From: Planctomycetota bacterium
GTDB lineage: Bacteria > Planctomycetota > Phycisphaerae > SM23-33
DNA length: 34,304 bases
Direction of reading: 5' to 3'
Assembly: GCA_024275995.1 (NCBI GenBank)
Contig: JAJRYB010000018.1
Span: 1-34,304, forward strand
This document shows positions 6,919 to 16,808 of this stretch, in pieces. How positions within the stretch are numbered: position 1 is the stretch's first letter; each line of letters opens with the position of its first letter. The notes under the pieces are model-generated. The model saw only the letters and a program-made list of their open reading frames with translations, was not told the origin of the DNA and did not search any database. The translations under genes were made by a program, and so were the position numbers.

Positions 6919-8037
6919 TCAACCGCATGCGCCGCGGTAGATTCGCGCGACGTCCGAAACCATCCGGCTGGCCTGGTAGTACTCTCGCAGGTACGACAGC
7001 GCGCTTTCTGCGAGCGAACGGGCGGCGTCGGTGTCGTCCAGCAGCGCTGCGAGTTTCATCGTCAGGCCCGACGCGTCGCGCAGGGAAAAACTCATCGCCG
7101 TTCGACCGTCCACGAGAAAATCCGACGCCTCGGAACCCGACGTGAGCACCGGGACGCCGGCCGAGACCGCCAGCAGCGACTCGGTATCCAACGAGTGCGA
7201 AGAATGGACCGCTATATAGATATCGGCGGCTTTGAAGATTCCAGGCAATCGTGAAACCGGACGCGCGTCGGCGAAGGTCAGCACCTCACGCAGGGAGAGT
7301 TCCTCGACGCGCTTGCGAAGGCGGCGCTGTATCCTTCCTCCACCGATGATAAAGAACGCGCAATCGTAGTTGCGCAAGTGCAACTCGGCGAAACATTCCA
7401 GCAGTACCGACAGGTCCCGGAATCTCTCCATCGACCCGCCGGCTACGATCGCCGTGGTGCGTCCGTCCTCGGTGAAACACGTCGCGTGGGGCATCTGGTA
7501 TACGCCCGGCCGGACAAGGTGGATTTTCTCCGGCGATGCGGTGCGATGCCTCAGGAGGTTTCGCTGGATAGGTTCGGACGCCGCCAGCACACCCGCGCAG
7601 CGATCACGCAACGTACCGAGCCTGCGATGGTCCCAAAGCGAATAGCTGCTGACCGCGTACGGCACGCCAAGTCGCCTCGCCAGACGCCGGGCATACTTCA
7701 GGGAATCCCCGTCGAGGGCATGCACGAGCGAGGGCTTGTCCGCCCGCAATTTCTCGGATACCCCGGCTATGCATCCGTCACCGATACGCCACCACCGTAA
7801 CGGAAGGTAGCGATGGATCTTCATCGGAGGGCTGGGAAGGCAGGAAGCGTCCGCGCCGTCTGGACAAACTCCGATCACGTCGATCAGTTCGTCCATAAGT
7901 CCGATCGAGAGCGGCTCGATGATCCTGCTCAGCCGTTCGAGCGTGCCTTCTGCTGCCACCCACGCCACGCGCAGCGGCGTCTGTTCGCTGTCGCGGCCCG
8001 GCCGCTCGTCGTCACTCTTTTCGGTAAGGGAGCTCAC
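6919..8037 (-). CDS. Glycosyltransferase (GT4-like)
   Basis: GGSMERFRDLSVLLECFAEL...FFIIGGG...FKAADIYIAVHSSHSLDTESLLAVSAGVPVLTSGS. Confidence 0.8.
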   Translation of the reverse strand: MSSLTEKSDDERPGRDSEQTPLRVAWVAAEGTLERLSRIIEPLSIGLMDELIDVIGVCPDGADASCLPSPPMKIHRYLPLRWWRIGDGCIAGVSEKLRADKPSLVHALDGDSLKYARRLARRLGVPYAVSSYSLWDHRRLGTLRDRCAGVLAASEPIQRNLLRHRTASPEKIHLVRPGVYQMPHATCFTEDGRTTAIVAGGSMERFRDLSVLLECFAELHLRNYDCAFFIIGGGRIQRRLRKRVEELSLREVLTFADARPVSRLPGIFKAADIYIAVHSSHSLDTESLLAVSAGVPVLTSGSEASDFLVDGRTAMSFSLRDASGLTMKLAALLDDTDAARSLAESALSYLREYYQASRMVSDVARIYRGACG

Positions 8038-8093
8038 GACGATATTCTACCGCCAAAAGTCCGGAAAATGCATGGGAAGATCACTACGAAGAA

Positions 8094-10460
8094 TCAGACG
8101 CTCGTAGGTTCGCCGTCGGCAGAGGACTTGCCTGACTGATCGGCTGCGATAGACGCCTGGAACACCTGCCAGTCTTCCAGTGTCATGAGACATTCGCGGG
8201 CCTGGGACCCCTTGTACTCGCCGAGGATGCCCGCGTCGGCCATCTGGTCGATGATGCGACTGGAGCGGCTGTATCCGATCTGAAGGCGACGCTGGAGCAG
8301 CGAGACGCTTCCGCGCTTGGTCTGAAGGACGATCTCGACGGCCTTCTCGAACAGCTCGTCTTTCTCGCCGCTGCCCACACCTGCCGGTTGCGACTGCAGG
8401 CGCACCAGCTCCGCGTTATATTGAGGGTCCATCGACTTGCGGAGTTCCTTCACGATGTTGCGGATCTCCGTATCATCCACGAAGGTTCCCTGCGCCCGAA
8501 TCAGGTTGCTCGTACCGGGCTGGAGGAACAGCATGTCGCCCTGCCCCAGGAGAACGTCCGCGCCGTTCTGGTCGAGGACGATCCGGCTTTCCTGACGCGA
8601 CGCCACGCGGAAGCTTATCCGGCAGGGCATGTTGGACTTGATAAGGCCGGTCACCACGTTAACCGAAGGACGCTGGGTCGCGAGGACCATGTGGATACCC
8701 ACCGCGCGGGCCTTCTGCGCGATGCGGATTATGTGCGATTCCACTTCCTTTCCGGAAGTCATCATCAGGTCGGCGAGTTCGTCGATGATGATCACGTAGT
8801 GCGGAAGGTGCGTGGTAATACCGACCTGTTCGTCCTCGGACTCGATTCCCAGTCGTTCGTAAATTTTCTCCGCCCCGAGTGCGTTGAAGCTCGCGAGGTT
8901 CTTCACGCCCGCTTCCTTCAGCAGGTCGTAGCGCTCGTCCATTTTCTGGGCGGCCCATTCGAGAATTTCCTCCGCCTTGCGCATGTCGTTTACGATGGGA
9001 CAAAGCAGGTGCGGAATATTCTCGAAGGCGGCCATCTCGACCATCTTCGGGTCCACGAGGATAAGGCGCACGTCCTCGGGTTTCCGCAGCAGGAGCATCG
9101 ACATGATGATCGAGTTTATGCAGACGCTCTTTCCGGAACCCGTGGTCCCGGCGATGAGCATGTGCGGCATCCCCGCAAGGTCCGCGACGATCGGGTTGCC
9201 TCCGGCGTCCTTGCCGAAGTAAAGCGGTATGTGCATTTTCGTTTCCGCATCCGGGGCGAGATTCATCAGTTCCTTGATCCGGACGATCTCCTTCTCCAGG
9301 TTCGGAACCTCGATACCGACGGTATCCTTTCCGAATCTCGGAGGAACGATTCGCACGCCGGAGACGGCCAGGGACCTGGCGATATCGGTCGCCAGGCCCG
9401 CTATCTGCGCGGTCTTTACGCCCGGAGCGAGCGATACCTCGAAAAGCGTAATCACCGGACCGGTCATGTACCCGACCACTTCCGCCTGGACGCCGAAATC
9501 GCTGAGCGTCTGCTGGAGGATCAGTTTCTTGCGTGCGGCGTGCACCTCCTGCGATTCCAGGTACCCGCCCGACGGCTCTTCCAGCAGGTCCGCGGAGGGA
9601 AGCGCGTAATCTTTCCCGTTGACATCCGGCGATTTTCTCTTTGCGTTCGAACGGTCGGACTTCGAAAGTTTCCCAGGCCTGTCGGGTTGCACGAAGTGCG
9701 GGCGCACTGTCGGGCGGGGACTGAGAGTGGCGCTCGTCGCGGCAACTATCGCGGGCGGTACTGCCGCCGCTACGCGAGGAACGGACGTAACGCCCGCCGT
9801 TTCGCTTGCCGCCGACCCGCTGCCGGGAAGCCTCGCCCGGATAGCGCCCAGGACAGTCGGAATCTGTCGCCGCTGCCGCCAGACCTTTCTGCCCAGGCCC
9901 GGCAGTCGCAGCACGAGATTGTCCGCTGCGAACATCAAGCCGATACAGAACGACACGACAAGTATGATCCACGCGCCTATATCGCCGAAACGCGAAAGCA
10001 GGAACCGTCCAAGCCCTATCCCGAGAATCCCGCTCGATCCGTTCAGCAGGTCGCCGTTGATCGACGGGTCGCGCAGGAATACAGCGGCGCTTGTTGCGGA
10101 GATTATCAAAGCCAGCCCGACAATTCGCCACGGAAGGTCGGTAATCCTTCCACCCAGCATCAGCAGCGCGGCGAAAATCGACGCGAACAGCAGCCCCATG
10201 TACGCTCCGGCGCCTACCCAGTACCGCAGGTAGTACGCCAGGTGCGCGCCTACCGCCCCAGCGGCGTTGTCCACCGGGTTTTTCGGGGGGTACACCAGGA
10301 GCGACGGAGGATCGGTCGGCGAGTACGTCAGCAGGCTCATCCACGACAGGACCACTACGCCGCTGAGAAGCAGCACGAAAAAATACCGTCGGAAGCGCCG
10401 GCTGTCTTTTCCGACGCCGGGTGTCTCCTGTCGTCTGATTGCTTCTTTCGTTCTGGCCAT
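8094..10460 (-). CDS. ftsK: FtsK/SpoIIIE DNA translocase
   Basis: N-terminal TM segments; HMLIAGTTGSGKSVCINSII, LILVDPKMVE, YVIIIDELADLMM, ATQRPSVNVVTGLIKSN; C-terminal gamma winged helix. Confidence 0.95.
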   Translation of the reverse strand: MARTKEAIRRQETPGVGKDSRRFRRYFFVLLLSGVVVLSWMSLLTYSPTDPPSLLVYPPKNPVDNAAGAVGAHLAYYLRYWVGAGAYMGLLFASIFAALLMLGGRITDLPWRIVGLALIISATSAAVFLRDPSINGDLLNGSSGILGIGLGRFLLSRFGDIGAWIILVVSFCIGLMFAADNLVLRLPGLGRKVWRQRRQIPTVLGAIRARLPGSGSAASETAGVTSVPRVAAAVPPAIVAATSATLSPRPTVRPHFVQPDRPGKLSKSDRSNAKRKSPDVNGKDYALPSADLLEEPSGGYLESQEVHAARKKLILQQTLSDFGVQAEVVGYMTGPVITLFEVSLAPGVKTAQIAGLATDIARSLAVSGVRIVPPRFGKDTVGIEVPNLEKEIVRIKELMNLAPDAETKMHIPLYFGKDAGGNPIVADLAGMPHMLIAGTTGSGKSVCINSIIMSMLLLRKPEDVRLILVDPKMVEMAAFENIPHLLCPIVNDMRKAEEILEWAAQKMDERYDLLKEAGVKNLASFNALGAEKIYERLGIESEDEQVGITTHLPHYVIIIDELADLMMTSGKEVESHIIRIAQKARAVGIHMVLATQRPSVNVVTGLIKSNMPCRISFRVASRQESRIVLDQNGADVLLGQGDMLFLQPGTSNLIRAQGTFVDDTEIRNIVKELRKSMDPQYNAELVRLQSQPAGVGSGEKDELFEKAVEIVLQTKRGSVSLLQRRLQIGYSRSSRIIDQMADAGILGEYKGSQARECLMTLEDWQVFQASIAADQSGKSSADGEPTSV

Positions 10461-10464
10461 TTCG

Positions 10465-10496
10465 CCGTTTTCAGCTTTCAGTTTTCAGCTTTGTCT
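10465..10496. repeat. Short TTTCAG-rich repeat (TTTTCAGCTTTCAGTTTTCAGCTTTG)
   Basis: Read directly, between ftsK and dut. Confidence 0.6.
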
Positions 10497-10498
10497 TT

Positions 10499-10951
10499 TC
10501 ACACGCCCGTATGTCCGAACCCGCCGTCGCCGCGAGTGGTCTCGTCCAGGCGATCGACCTGGACGACATCCGCCCGCGTAACCGGCGCAATTACCATTTG
10601 CGCGATCCGCATACCACGCCGGACCGTGAACGGCTGCGATCCGACGTTACCGAGTATCACGCACACTTCGCCGCGGTAATCCGAGTCGATCGTTCCCGGC
10701 GAGTTCGCCAGCGTCAGCCCGTGCTTCAGCGCCAGACCGCTTCGCGGGCGCATCTGCGCTTCGTATCCTTTCGGCACGGCAACGTAAAAGCCGCACGGAA
10801 CGAGCCTGATCTCGCCCGGCGCTACCGACACGTCGTGCTCACAGGCGGCGCAGACATCCATGCCCGATGCACACTCGGACATGTACTGCGGCAGCGGAAC
10901 GTCGGCACAGCTGTCTTTTCGGCGTATTTGTATTCTTATCGGACCGTCCAT
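10499..10951 (-). CDS. dut: dUTP diphosphatase
   Basis: [50 protein letters not shown]. Confidence 0.92.
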   Translation of the reverse strand: MDGPIRIQIRRKDSCADVPLPQYMSECASGMDVCAACEHDVSVAPGEIRLVPCGFYVAVPKGYEAQMRPRSGLALKHGLTLANSPGTIDSDYRGEVCVILGNVGSQPFTVRRGMRIAQMVIAPVTRADVVQVDRLDETTRGDGGFGHTGV

Positions 10952-10993
10952 TCGATTGACTCCAAGGGAAATCGACCGGTCGGCGTTCGAGGA

Positions 10994-11632
10994 TTACGAC
11001 CGATCCGCCGGGCCTGCCACCAGTCGAACGATCTCCGTCGCCAGTTCGGTTTTTGGTCTTCGTGACCACGCAAGGACGACTCCCCCAGCCGAGAGGATAC
11101 ACGCCTGGGAAGTCTCGGCGGACATCGCTGCGGACGTGTTCAGCACAATGAAATCAGCCCCCTTGCGGGCCAGCTTGTCACAGGCTCGCGTTTCGATCTC
11201 GTCGTCCGAACCGTCCTCGACGGCGAAGGCGACTATTATCTGTCCGGGCCTCTTACGCTCTCGCAGACCGGCCAGAAGATCCTCCGTCGGGATCAGCTTC
11301 AGCGTGATCGGTCCAGCCGAGCGATTCAACTTGGCGGGTAGCACATCGACCGCTCGGAAGTCCCCCACCGCGGCGGCCATTATCAGCGCGTCGCACGAGT
11401 CGAAATGTTTTTCCAGGAGTTCGCGAAGGTCATCCACACTCGTGAAGCGTTGCAGGTCGCACCCTGCCGGCGGCTCGGTTGAACAAGGCCCCATAAGGAG
11501 CGTCACCTCATGACCGGCTGCTAGAGCGGCAGAGGCGACGGCGCAGCCCATCTTCCCGCTGGATGCGTTGGAGATGAAACGCACCGTGTCGATGTATTCC
11601 CGCGTAGGGCCTGCTGTGATGAGAACTCGCAT
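10994..11632 (-). CDS. coaB: Phosphopantothenate-cysteine ligase (CoaB), standalone
   Basis: [32 protein letters not shown] can extend to 11707 through repeat DNA. Confidence 0.9.
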   Translation of the reverse strand: MRVLITAGPTREYIDTVRFISNASSGKMGCAVASAALAAGHEVTLLMGPCSTEPPAGCDLQRFTSVDDLRELLEKHFDSCDALIMAAAVGDFRAVDVLPAKLNRSAGPITLKLIPTEDLLAGLRERKRPGQIIVAFAVEDGSDDEIETRACDKLARKGADFIVLNTSAAMSAETSQACILSAGGVVLAWSRRPKTELATEIVRLVAGPADRS

Positions 11633-11650
11633 GGTTAATCCGCGTTTTTT

Positions 11651-11774
11651 ACCACAAAGTTCACAAAGAACACGAAGTTCACGGAGAACTCTTATGACCA
11701 CAGCCAAACGATACTTTCAGATCGAACACCCTATTTATTACGTTTAACTTTGTGAGCTTCGTGAGCTTTGTGGT
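11651..11774. repeat. Inverted repeat of 9-nt tandem units between coaC and coaB
   Basis: CACAAAGTT/CACAAAGAA/CACGAAGTT/CACGGAGAA on the left and CTTTGTGAG/CTTCGTGAG/CTTTGTGGT on the right; ACCACAAAG 11651-11659 pairs with CTTTGTGGT 11766-11774. Confidence 0.8.
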
Positions 11775-11788
11775 TATGAATATACTAT

Positions 11789-12379
11789 CTAAGCGTCCTT
11801 CGGCGGTTTTGCGAGCAGGATTTTTTTCGCCGCTTCGAGGATTTCTTCCGGTTCGGCCATTCTTCCTGCGCCCATCTCTCCGCAGGCAAGCCGCCCCTCG
11901 CCGGGACCGACGATATGCAAACCCCACTCACGCAGTTTCGCCATGTTCGCTTTTGTGGGCGGAGCATTGAACATTCTCGTGTTCATGGCCGGAGCTATCA
12001 GGATGCCGCACGCCTCGTGTGCCGACAGCGCCAGTGTGCTGACAAGATCGTCTGCGATACCCTGAGCTACCTTGGCGATGAAGTTCGCCGTCGCCGGCGC
12101 GACGATCACAAGGTCGGCGCGCTCCGTGAGCGAAAGGTGCTGCAAGTTGTAGTCCCGAGACGCAATCCAGAGAGACCTATAGACCTGCCTCGTTGAAAGA
12201 GTCTGGAAGGTAAGCGGCGCAACGAAGCGCGTCGCCGCCTCGGTCATCGCCACGGTAACGCCGCAACCTTCGCGGACAAGCCTGCTGGTGATCTCCGCCG
12301 CCTTGTAGCAGGCGATCCCGCCGGTTACGCACAACAGCACTTCATGCTCCGCAAGCGAACTGTCATGTTTTTCAGGCAT
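11789..12379 (-). CDS. coaC: Phosphopantothenoylcysteine decarboxylase (CoaC), standalone flavoprotein
   Basis: EVLLCVTGGIACYKAAEITSRLVREG, TANFIAKVAQGIADDLVS, APAMNTRMF. Confidence 0.92.
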   Translation of the reverse strand: MPEKHDSSLAEHEVLLCVTGGIACYKAAEITSRLVREGCGVTVAMTEAATRFVAPLTFQTLSTRQVYRSLWIASRDYNLQHLSLTERADLVIVAPATANFIAKVAQGIADDLVSTLALSAHEACGILIAPAMNTRMFNAPPTKANMAKLREWGLHIVGPGEGRLACGEMGAGRMAEPEEILEAAKKILLAKPPKDA

Positions 12380-12400
12380 ACCGGTCGCCGACGTGAAAGG

Positions 12401-12634
12401 TCACTTGGCTAGTTCCTCCGGACTCGGAACGTCGGAGTTCTCGTAGTCGATGGCGATTTTATCTTCGAGGATTTCCCGGATCACCAGTTCCATGTCGGTC
12501 ATGCCCTCCTCGCGATCCACCAGCGCGCGTTCGCCGTTCATTATCTGCACCAGGCGCTTCTGGATCAGCGCCGTCAGCTTGAACCTGCCACCGACCTTGT
12601 TGACGATATCCTCGCTCTTCAGTGCTTCAATCAT
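12401..12634 (-). CDS. rpoZ: RNA polymerase omega subunit
   Basis: NKVGGRFKLTALIQKRLVQIMNGERALV; next to gmk. Confidence 0.85.
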   Translation of the reverse strand: MIEALKSEDIVNKVGGRFKLTALIQKRLVQIMNGERALVDREEGMTDMELVIREILEDKIAIDYENSDVPSPEELAK

Positions 12635-13212
12635 TCGTTCCCACTCTCCTCGTTGACAATTCGGACTACCTTCCGGACAGCTTTTTCCAGGTCGTCGTTG
12701 ACCACGCGATGATTATACACGCCGCTTCTGATTGCGGTGTCTATTTCTTCGGCCGCCTTTTCCAGACGCCTCTTGCGAGACTCTTGGTCTTCCGTCCCGC
12801 GACCGCAAAGGCGACGGGCGAGTTCCTCCTCGCTTGGAGGAAGGATCAGAACGAACGTGGCGCCCGGCATCTGTTTCGCCACCTGCAGGCCGCCTTGTAC
12901 GTCGATCTCAAGGATCACGGTCTTCCCGTCCTGGATCGCTTTGCGAACCGGACCGGCGGGCGTTCCGTACATCTCGCCGAAGACCTCGGCCCATTCCAGC
13001 ATTTCGCCGCGACGAACCATTTCCGCAAAGGTATCGCGGTCCACGAAGTAAAACGCCTCGCCTTCCCGTTCTCCGGGGCGCCGGCGGCGCGTCGTAACGG
13101 AAACGCTGAACGTAGCGCCGGTCCGCTCGAGCAGTTCACGAAGAATAGTGCCCTTGCCCGTTCCCGACGGACCGGAAATCACGATGAGTTTTCCGACGTT
13201 GCTCATTTTCAA
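12631..13212 (-). CDS. gmk: Guanylate kinase
   Basis: LIVISGPSGTGKGTILRELL, VSVTTRRRRPGEREGEAFYFVDRDTF, VILEIDVQGGLQV. Confidence 0.95.
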   Translation of the reverse strand: MKMSNVGKLIVISGPSGTGKGTILRELLERTGATFSVSVTTRRRRPGEREGEAFYFVDRDTFAEMVRRGEMLEWAEVFGEMYGTPAGPVRKAIQDGKTVILEIDVQGGLQVAKQMPGATFVLILPPSEEELARRLCGRGTEDQESRKRRLEKAAEEIDTAIRSGVYNHRVVNDDLEKAVRKVVRIVNEESGNE

Positions 13213-13236
13213 TCGTCAATGCAGGCCTTTCGCCTG

Positions 13237-14118
13237 TCATTCCGCGTTCTGAACCTGCTCCTTCAGGCGGTCGATGGCCGTTTTTATCTCCACCACCGCC
13301 CGCGTGATCTCACCGTCGTTCGCCTTCGAGCCGATCGTGTTCGCCTCGCGGAGCATCTCCTGGGCGATGAAGTCCAGCTTGCGCCCGGCGGGTCCATCGG
13401 CGCCTATCGCCTCGTCAAACTGCTCCAGGTGCCCCCTGAGACGCGAAATTTCCTCGGCGATATCGCATCGCTCGGCGAAGATCGCCACTTCACGCGCGAG
13501 GTTTTCCTCGTCGATCTTCACGTTGCCTACGTTGAGAAGTTCCTGCACCCTGTCGGATAGCCTCTGGTGGTAGTCCACGACGACTCGCGGCGCCGCGGCG
13601 ATAACCGTAGAGAGGTTCTCCTCGATCACCGTCAGGTTTCCGCGGAGATCCTCGGTGAGCGCTTTTCCTTCCGTGCGGCGCATCTCCAGCAGCGAATCGA
13701 TTGCACGCTCGATCAGGTCCAAAAGCACCTTCTGCGTCTTCTCGCAGAGGTCTTCGATCGGGGGCGGCTCGCAGACCTTCGGCAGTTGCAGCAGGCCCGC
13801 AAGGTCGATCCGCAACGTGGGGTTCGCCTCGACCTCCAGCTCGCGAAGCTGATCGACGTAACTCCGCAAGGCGACGTGATTCACCCTGTACGCAGCCAGG
13901 TCGTCCGGGAGCTTCATTCGCACGCTAAGCGTCACCGTTCCGCGATTGATCCGGCCGCGCACGAGACGCTCGACGGTCTGCTCGATCGCGTTAAAACCGT
14001 CCGGCAGACGAATGACGCTCTTGAAGTAGCGATTGTTGACGGACCGGACCTCGACGGCGTACTCGACGCCTTCGGCGAGATCGGTCGCGGCACCATACCC
14101 GGTCATGGAGTGCAGCAT
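13237..14118 (-). CDS. yicC: YicC family endoribonuclease-like protein (start corrected to MLHSMTGYG)
   Basis: MLHSMTGYGAA, VEVRSVNNRYFKS, REANTIGSKANDGEITRAVVEIKTAIDRLKEQVQN. Confidence 0.92.
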   Translation of the reverse strand: MLHSMTGYGAATDLAEGVEYAVEVRSVNNRYFKSVIRLPDGFNAIEQTVERLVRGRINRGTVTLSVRMKLPDDLAAYRVNHVALRSYVDQLRELEVEANPTLRIDLAGLLQLPKVCEPPPIEDLCEKTQKVLLDLIERAIDSLLEMRRTEGKALTEDLRGNLTVIEENLSTVIAAAPRVVVDYHQRLSDRVQELLNVGNVKIDEENLAREVAIFAERCDIAEEISRLRGHLEQFDEAIGADGPAGRKLDFIAQEMLREANTIGSKANDGEITRAVVEIKTAIDRLKEQVQNAE

Positions 14119-14131
14119 GGAGGAACTCCCG

Positions 14132-14677
14132 TTATGGCTGAACCGCCGGCCGGCTCGCGGAAAACGTCGCCGGTACGCTGGTCGGAATAGTGGTCGCGGA
14201 ATCCTTCCGCGTGTACCGTGCGATAACGACGGGGCTTGGCTTCCACCCGGCGCGGTAGGCCCGGGCCTTGATCGTCGTTCCAGGCTCAACGCGAATACTG
14301 CCCTCGAACGCGGTGCTCTTATCGGTCGGATCGGAACCATCCAGCGTGTATCGGACGATAGCGCCCTTGACTGCACAGGTGCTCGTTACGTCCTTCGCCT
14401 CGTCGATCTCGCCAGGCGCGGGCAGAAAGATGGGCGCCGTCACCGTACCGGTCGGCTGTCGGTAGACTATCGTCGTACCGATCGCCAGAAGAAGGAACAG
14501 CGCCGTCAGCGTGATGGTAACCCACGTGAACACGTCGCCCGTGCGGGTTCCGAACGCCCCGCCGCCCCCCCCGCCGAACGCAGCGCCCAGGCCGCCACCG
14601 CGCCCCTTCTGAAGCAGTACGACGAGAATCAGAAGGATGCACGTAATGATGAACAAGGTTCCGACAAAGATATCCAT
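14132..14677 (-). CDS. secG: SecG preprotein translocase subunit with C-terminal chitobiase-C-like extension
   Basis: LILVVLLQKGRGGGLGAAFGGGGGGAFGTRTGDVFTWVT then VRYTLDGSDPTDKSTAFEGSIRVEPGTTIKARAYRAGWKPS. Confidence 0.88.
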   Translation of the reverse strand: MDIFVGTLFIITCILLILVVLLQKGRGGGLGAAFGGGGGGAFGTRTGDVFTWVTITLTALFLLLAIGTTIVYRQPTGTVTAPIFLPAPGEIDEAKDVTSTCAVKGAIVRYTLDGSDPTDKSTAFEGSIRVEPGTTIKARAYRAGWKPSPVVIARYTRKDSATTIPTSVPATFSASRPAVQP

Positions 14678-14743
14678 CTTAATTGTCTCCGTGTCACCGC
14701 CAGGGGCGCATAGGGCCTCTGCTGCAATTCAAAGGTTTCACTT

Positions 14744-15535
14744 TCACATCCCGGCTTTGATAATCGACGCGAAGTCCTCTACCTTGAGGCTCGCCCCGCC
14801 GATCAGTCCACCGTCGATATCGTCTTTCGCGAACAGCTCGGCCGCGTTGTCGGGCTTCATCGATCCGCCGTACTGGATCCGCAGGCCGTCTGCGATCTGT
14901 CGGTCGTACATGTCCGCAAGAAGGCTGCGGATCATGGCGTGTACTTCCTGGGCCTGCTCGGGAGTGGCGGTTACGCCCGTCCCGATCGCCCAGACAGGTT
15001 CGTAGGCTATCGTCAGACGTTCGGGCAAACCTTTTTTGCCTTTTTCGCCTTTTTCGCTAAAACTCGACGGAACGCCTTCCATGCCGATCTTCACCTGCCT
15101 CGTTACAACGTCGTTGGTCTGTCCCGCCTGACGCTGCTCCAGCAGTTCTCCGACGCACAGGATAACGTCCAGCCCGGCGTCCAGCGCCTTGAGGACCTTC
15201 CGGTTAATCAACTCGTCCGTCTCGCCGAGGACGTGCCGCCGCTCGCTGTGACCGAGGATAACCAGATCGCACCCGACGTCCAGCAGCATATCCGTGGAAA
15301 TTTCGCCCGTGTAGGCGCCGTTGGGTTCGTACCAGCAGTTCTGTCCGGCCAGCGATATATTGCTACCCTTGAGAACCTCGCCAACCGCACTGAGATACAC
15401 AGACGGCGGCGCCACGGCTACGTCAATCTCCTCAACGCTTCCAATCGCCTCGACAAGCCCGCTCGCAAGAGAGGCCGCCGAATCACGATCCGTGTTCATT
15501 TTCCAGTTACCGCCGATGAATAGCTTCCGTGACAT
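14744..15535 (-). CDS. tpiA: Triosephosphate isomerase
   Basis: GGNWKMN, LGHSERR, AYEPVWAIGTG, YGGSMKPDNA, GLIGGASL. Confidence 0.96.
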   Translation of the reverse strand: MSRKLFIGGNWKMNTDRDSAASLASGLVEAIGSVEEIDVAVAPPSVYLSAVGEVLKGSNISLAGQNCWYEPNGAYTGEISTDMLLDVGCDLVILGHSERRHVLGETDELINRKVLKALDAGLDVILCVGELLEQRQAGQTNDVVTRQVKIGMEGVPSSFSEKGEKGKKGLPERLTIAYEPVWAIGTGVTATPEQAQEVHAMIRSLLADMYDRQIADGLRIQYGGSMKPDNAAELFAKDDIDGGLIGGASLKVEDFASIIKAGM

Positions 15536-15550
15536 CTGATTCCTTTCAGG

Positions 15551-16684
15551 TCAGACTGCCGCGACGGCCTTGGGAAAACTCCCCAGGACGTGCAGATCGC
15601 CGCAATGGCCGCGACATTCTTCCATAGCTTTCTTGAAATTTTCGTCCTCGCAGTGCCCCACGGCGTCCACGAAGAAGTAATACTCCCAGTTACGCCGCTG
15701 AGACGGGCGCGTGTCTATATTCGTGAGGTTGATACCGTTGCGGGCGAGGATGTTCAGCACCTCGACCAGCGCGCCGGACTTGTGTGCGGTCGTGAATACC
15801 AGCGCGGTCTTGTCGTTTCCCGTGCGCTTCGCGGGCTGGCGCGAAATCGCGAAAAACCGCGTCTGGTTGTTCGGGTTGTCCTCGATATTGGCGAATAGCA
15901 CCTGGAGTCCGTACAACTCCGCAGCCAGCGTGGAACCGATCGCGCCGAGTCCGTGCTCGCCGGCGGCCATCTCCGCAGCCTTGGCGGAACTCGCCACCGG
16001 AACGAGCTGCACCTCGTTGAGCATGGTCGAAAGCCACTTTCGACACTGCGCGAATACTTCCGGCTTGGACGCCACGACCCGCAACTCGTCGACCGAACAC
16101 TTCGCCAGCAGGTTGTGGCGTATCTCCACGATCACCTCCGCGCAGATGTACACCTGCGCCTCGATGAACGCGTCCAGCGTATCGATCACACCGCCGCCGA
16201 CGCTGTTTTCGATAGGCACCAGTCCAAGGTCGCAATGGCCTCGCGTGACCTCCTCGAAGACGGCCCGGATATCCGCGACCGGGTGATACTCCACCGACGC
16301 GCCGAACTTGCGCTGCGCCGCCAGGTGCGAAAAACTGCCCTCCGGCCCGAGGTATCCGATTCGCAGGGGCTTTTCCAACGCCAGCGAGCCGCTCATAAGC
16401 TCACGATGAATCGCCTGGAGCGTTTTGTTCGGCAGCGGCCCGTCGTTAAGCTCGATCACACGCTGGAGAACCGCCTGCTCACGATCCGGAGCGTAAATGC
16501 TCGTGCCGTCGATCAGCTTGGCCTTGCCCACGTCCACGACGACCTTTGCACGTTCGTTCAGCAGAGTGACGAGCTTCTCGTCAAGCTCGTTGATCCTGAC
16601 GCGAAGCGCCTGGAGCTTCGGAGAGGTTTTGGGGTCGGCTTCGGCTTCGTTTTTATTTTTGTTTTTGTTTTCCCGGTTCGTCAT
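15551..16684 (-). CDS. pheA: Bifunctional chorismate mutase/prephenate dehydratase
   Basis: LRVRINELDEKLVTLLNERAKV; GYLGPEGSFSHLAA; VPIENSVGGGV; ISRQPAKRTGNDKTALVFT; ACT-like NLTNIDTRPSQRRNWEYYFFVD. Confidence 0.94.
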   Translation of the reverse strand: MTNRENKNKNKNEAEADPKTSPKLQALRVRINELDEKLVTLLNERAKVVVDVGKAKLIDGTSIYAPDREQAVLQRVIELNDGPLPNKTLQAIHRELMSGSLALEKPLRIGYLGPEGSFSHLAAQRKFGASVEYHPVADIRAVFEEVTRGHCDLGLVPIENSVGGGVIDTLDAFIEAQVYICAEVIVEIRHNLLAKCSVDELRVVASKPEVFAQCRKWLSTMLNEVQLVPVASSAKAAEMAAGEHGLGAIGSTLAAELYGLQVLFANIEDNPNNQTRFFAISRQPAKRTGNDKTALVFTTAHKSGALVEVLNILARNGINLTNIDTRPSQRRNWEYYFFVDAVGHCEDENFKKAMEECRGHCGDLHVLGSFPKAVAAV

Positions 16685-16808
16685 ACGCTTGTCCCAGCAA
16701 GGGCGGGCGCAGGGATTCTCCACCCGTAGTGGAATCGAATCTTTTACACGCCCCGCCGCCCCCGGTCAAGCGGTTTTTGGACGAGAACTGGATGCTGCCG
16801 GGGCAGAA

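Noticed and set aside
8659-10344. 561-aa minus-strand ORF
   Set aside because: Alternative frame inside ftsK; the other frame has all FtsK motifs.
8388-10679. 763-aa plus-strand ORF
   Set aside because: Antisense to ftsK in GC-rich DNA; Arg/His-rich low-information translation with no recognisable domain.
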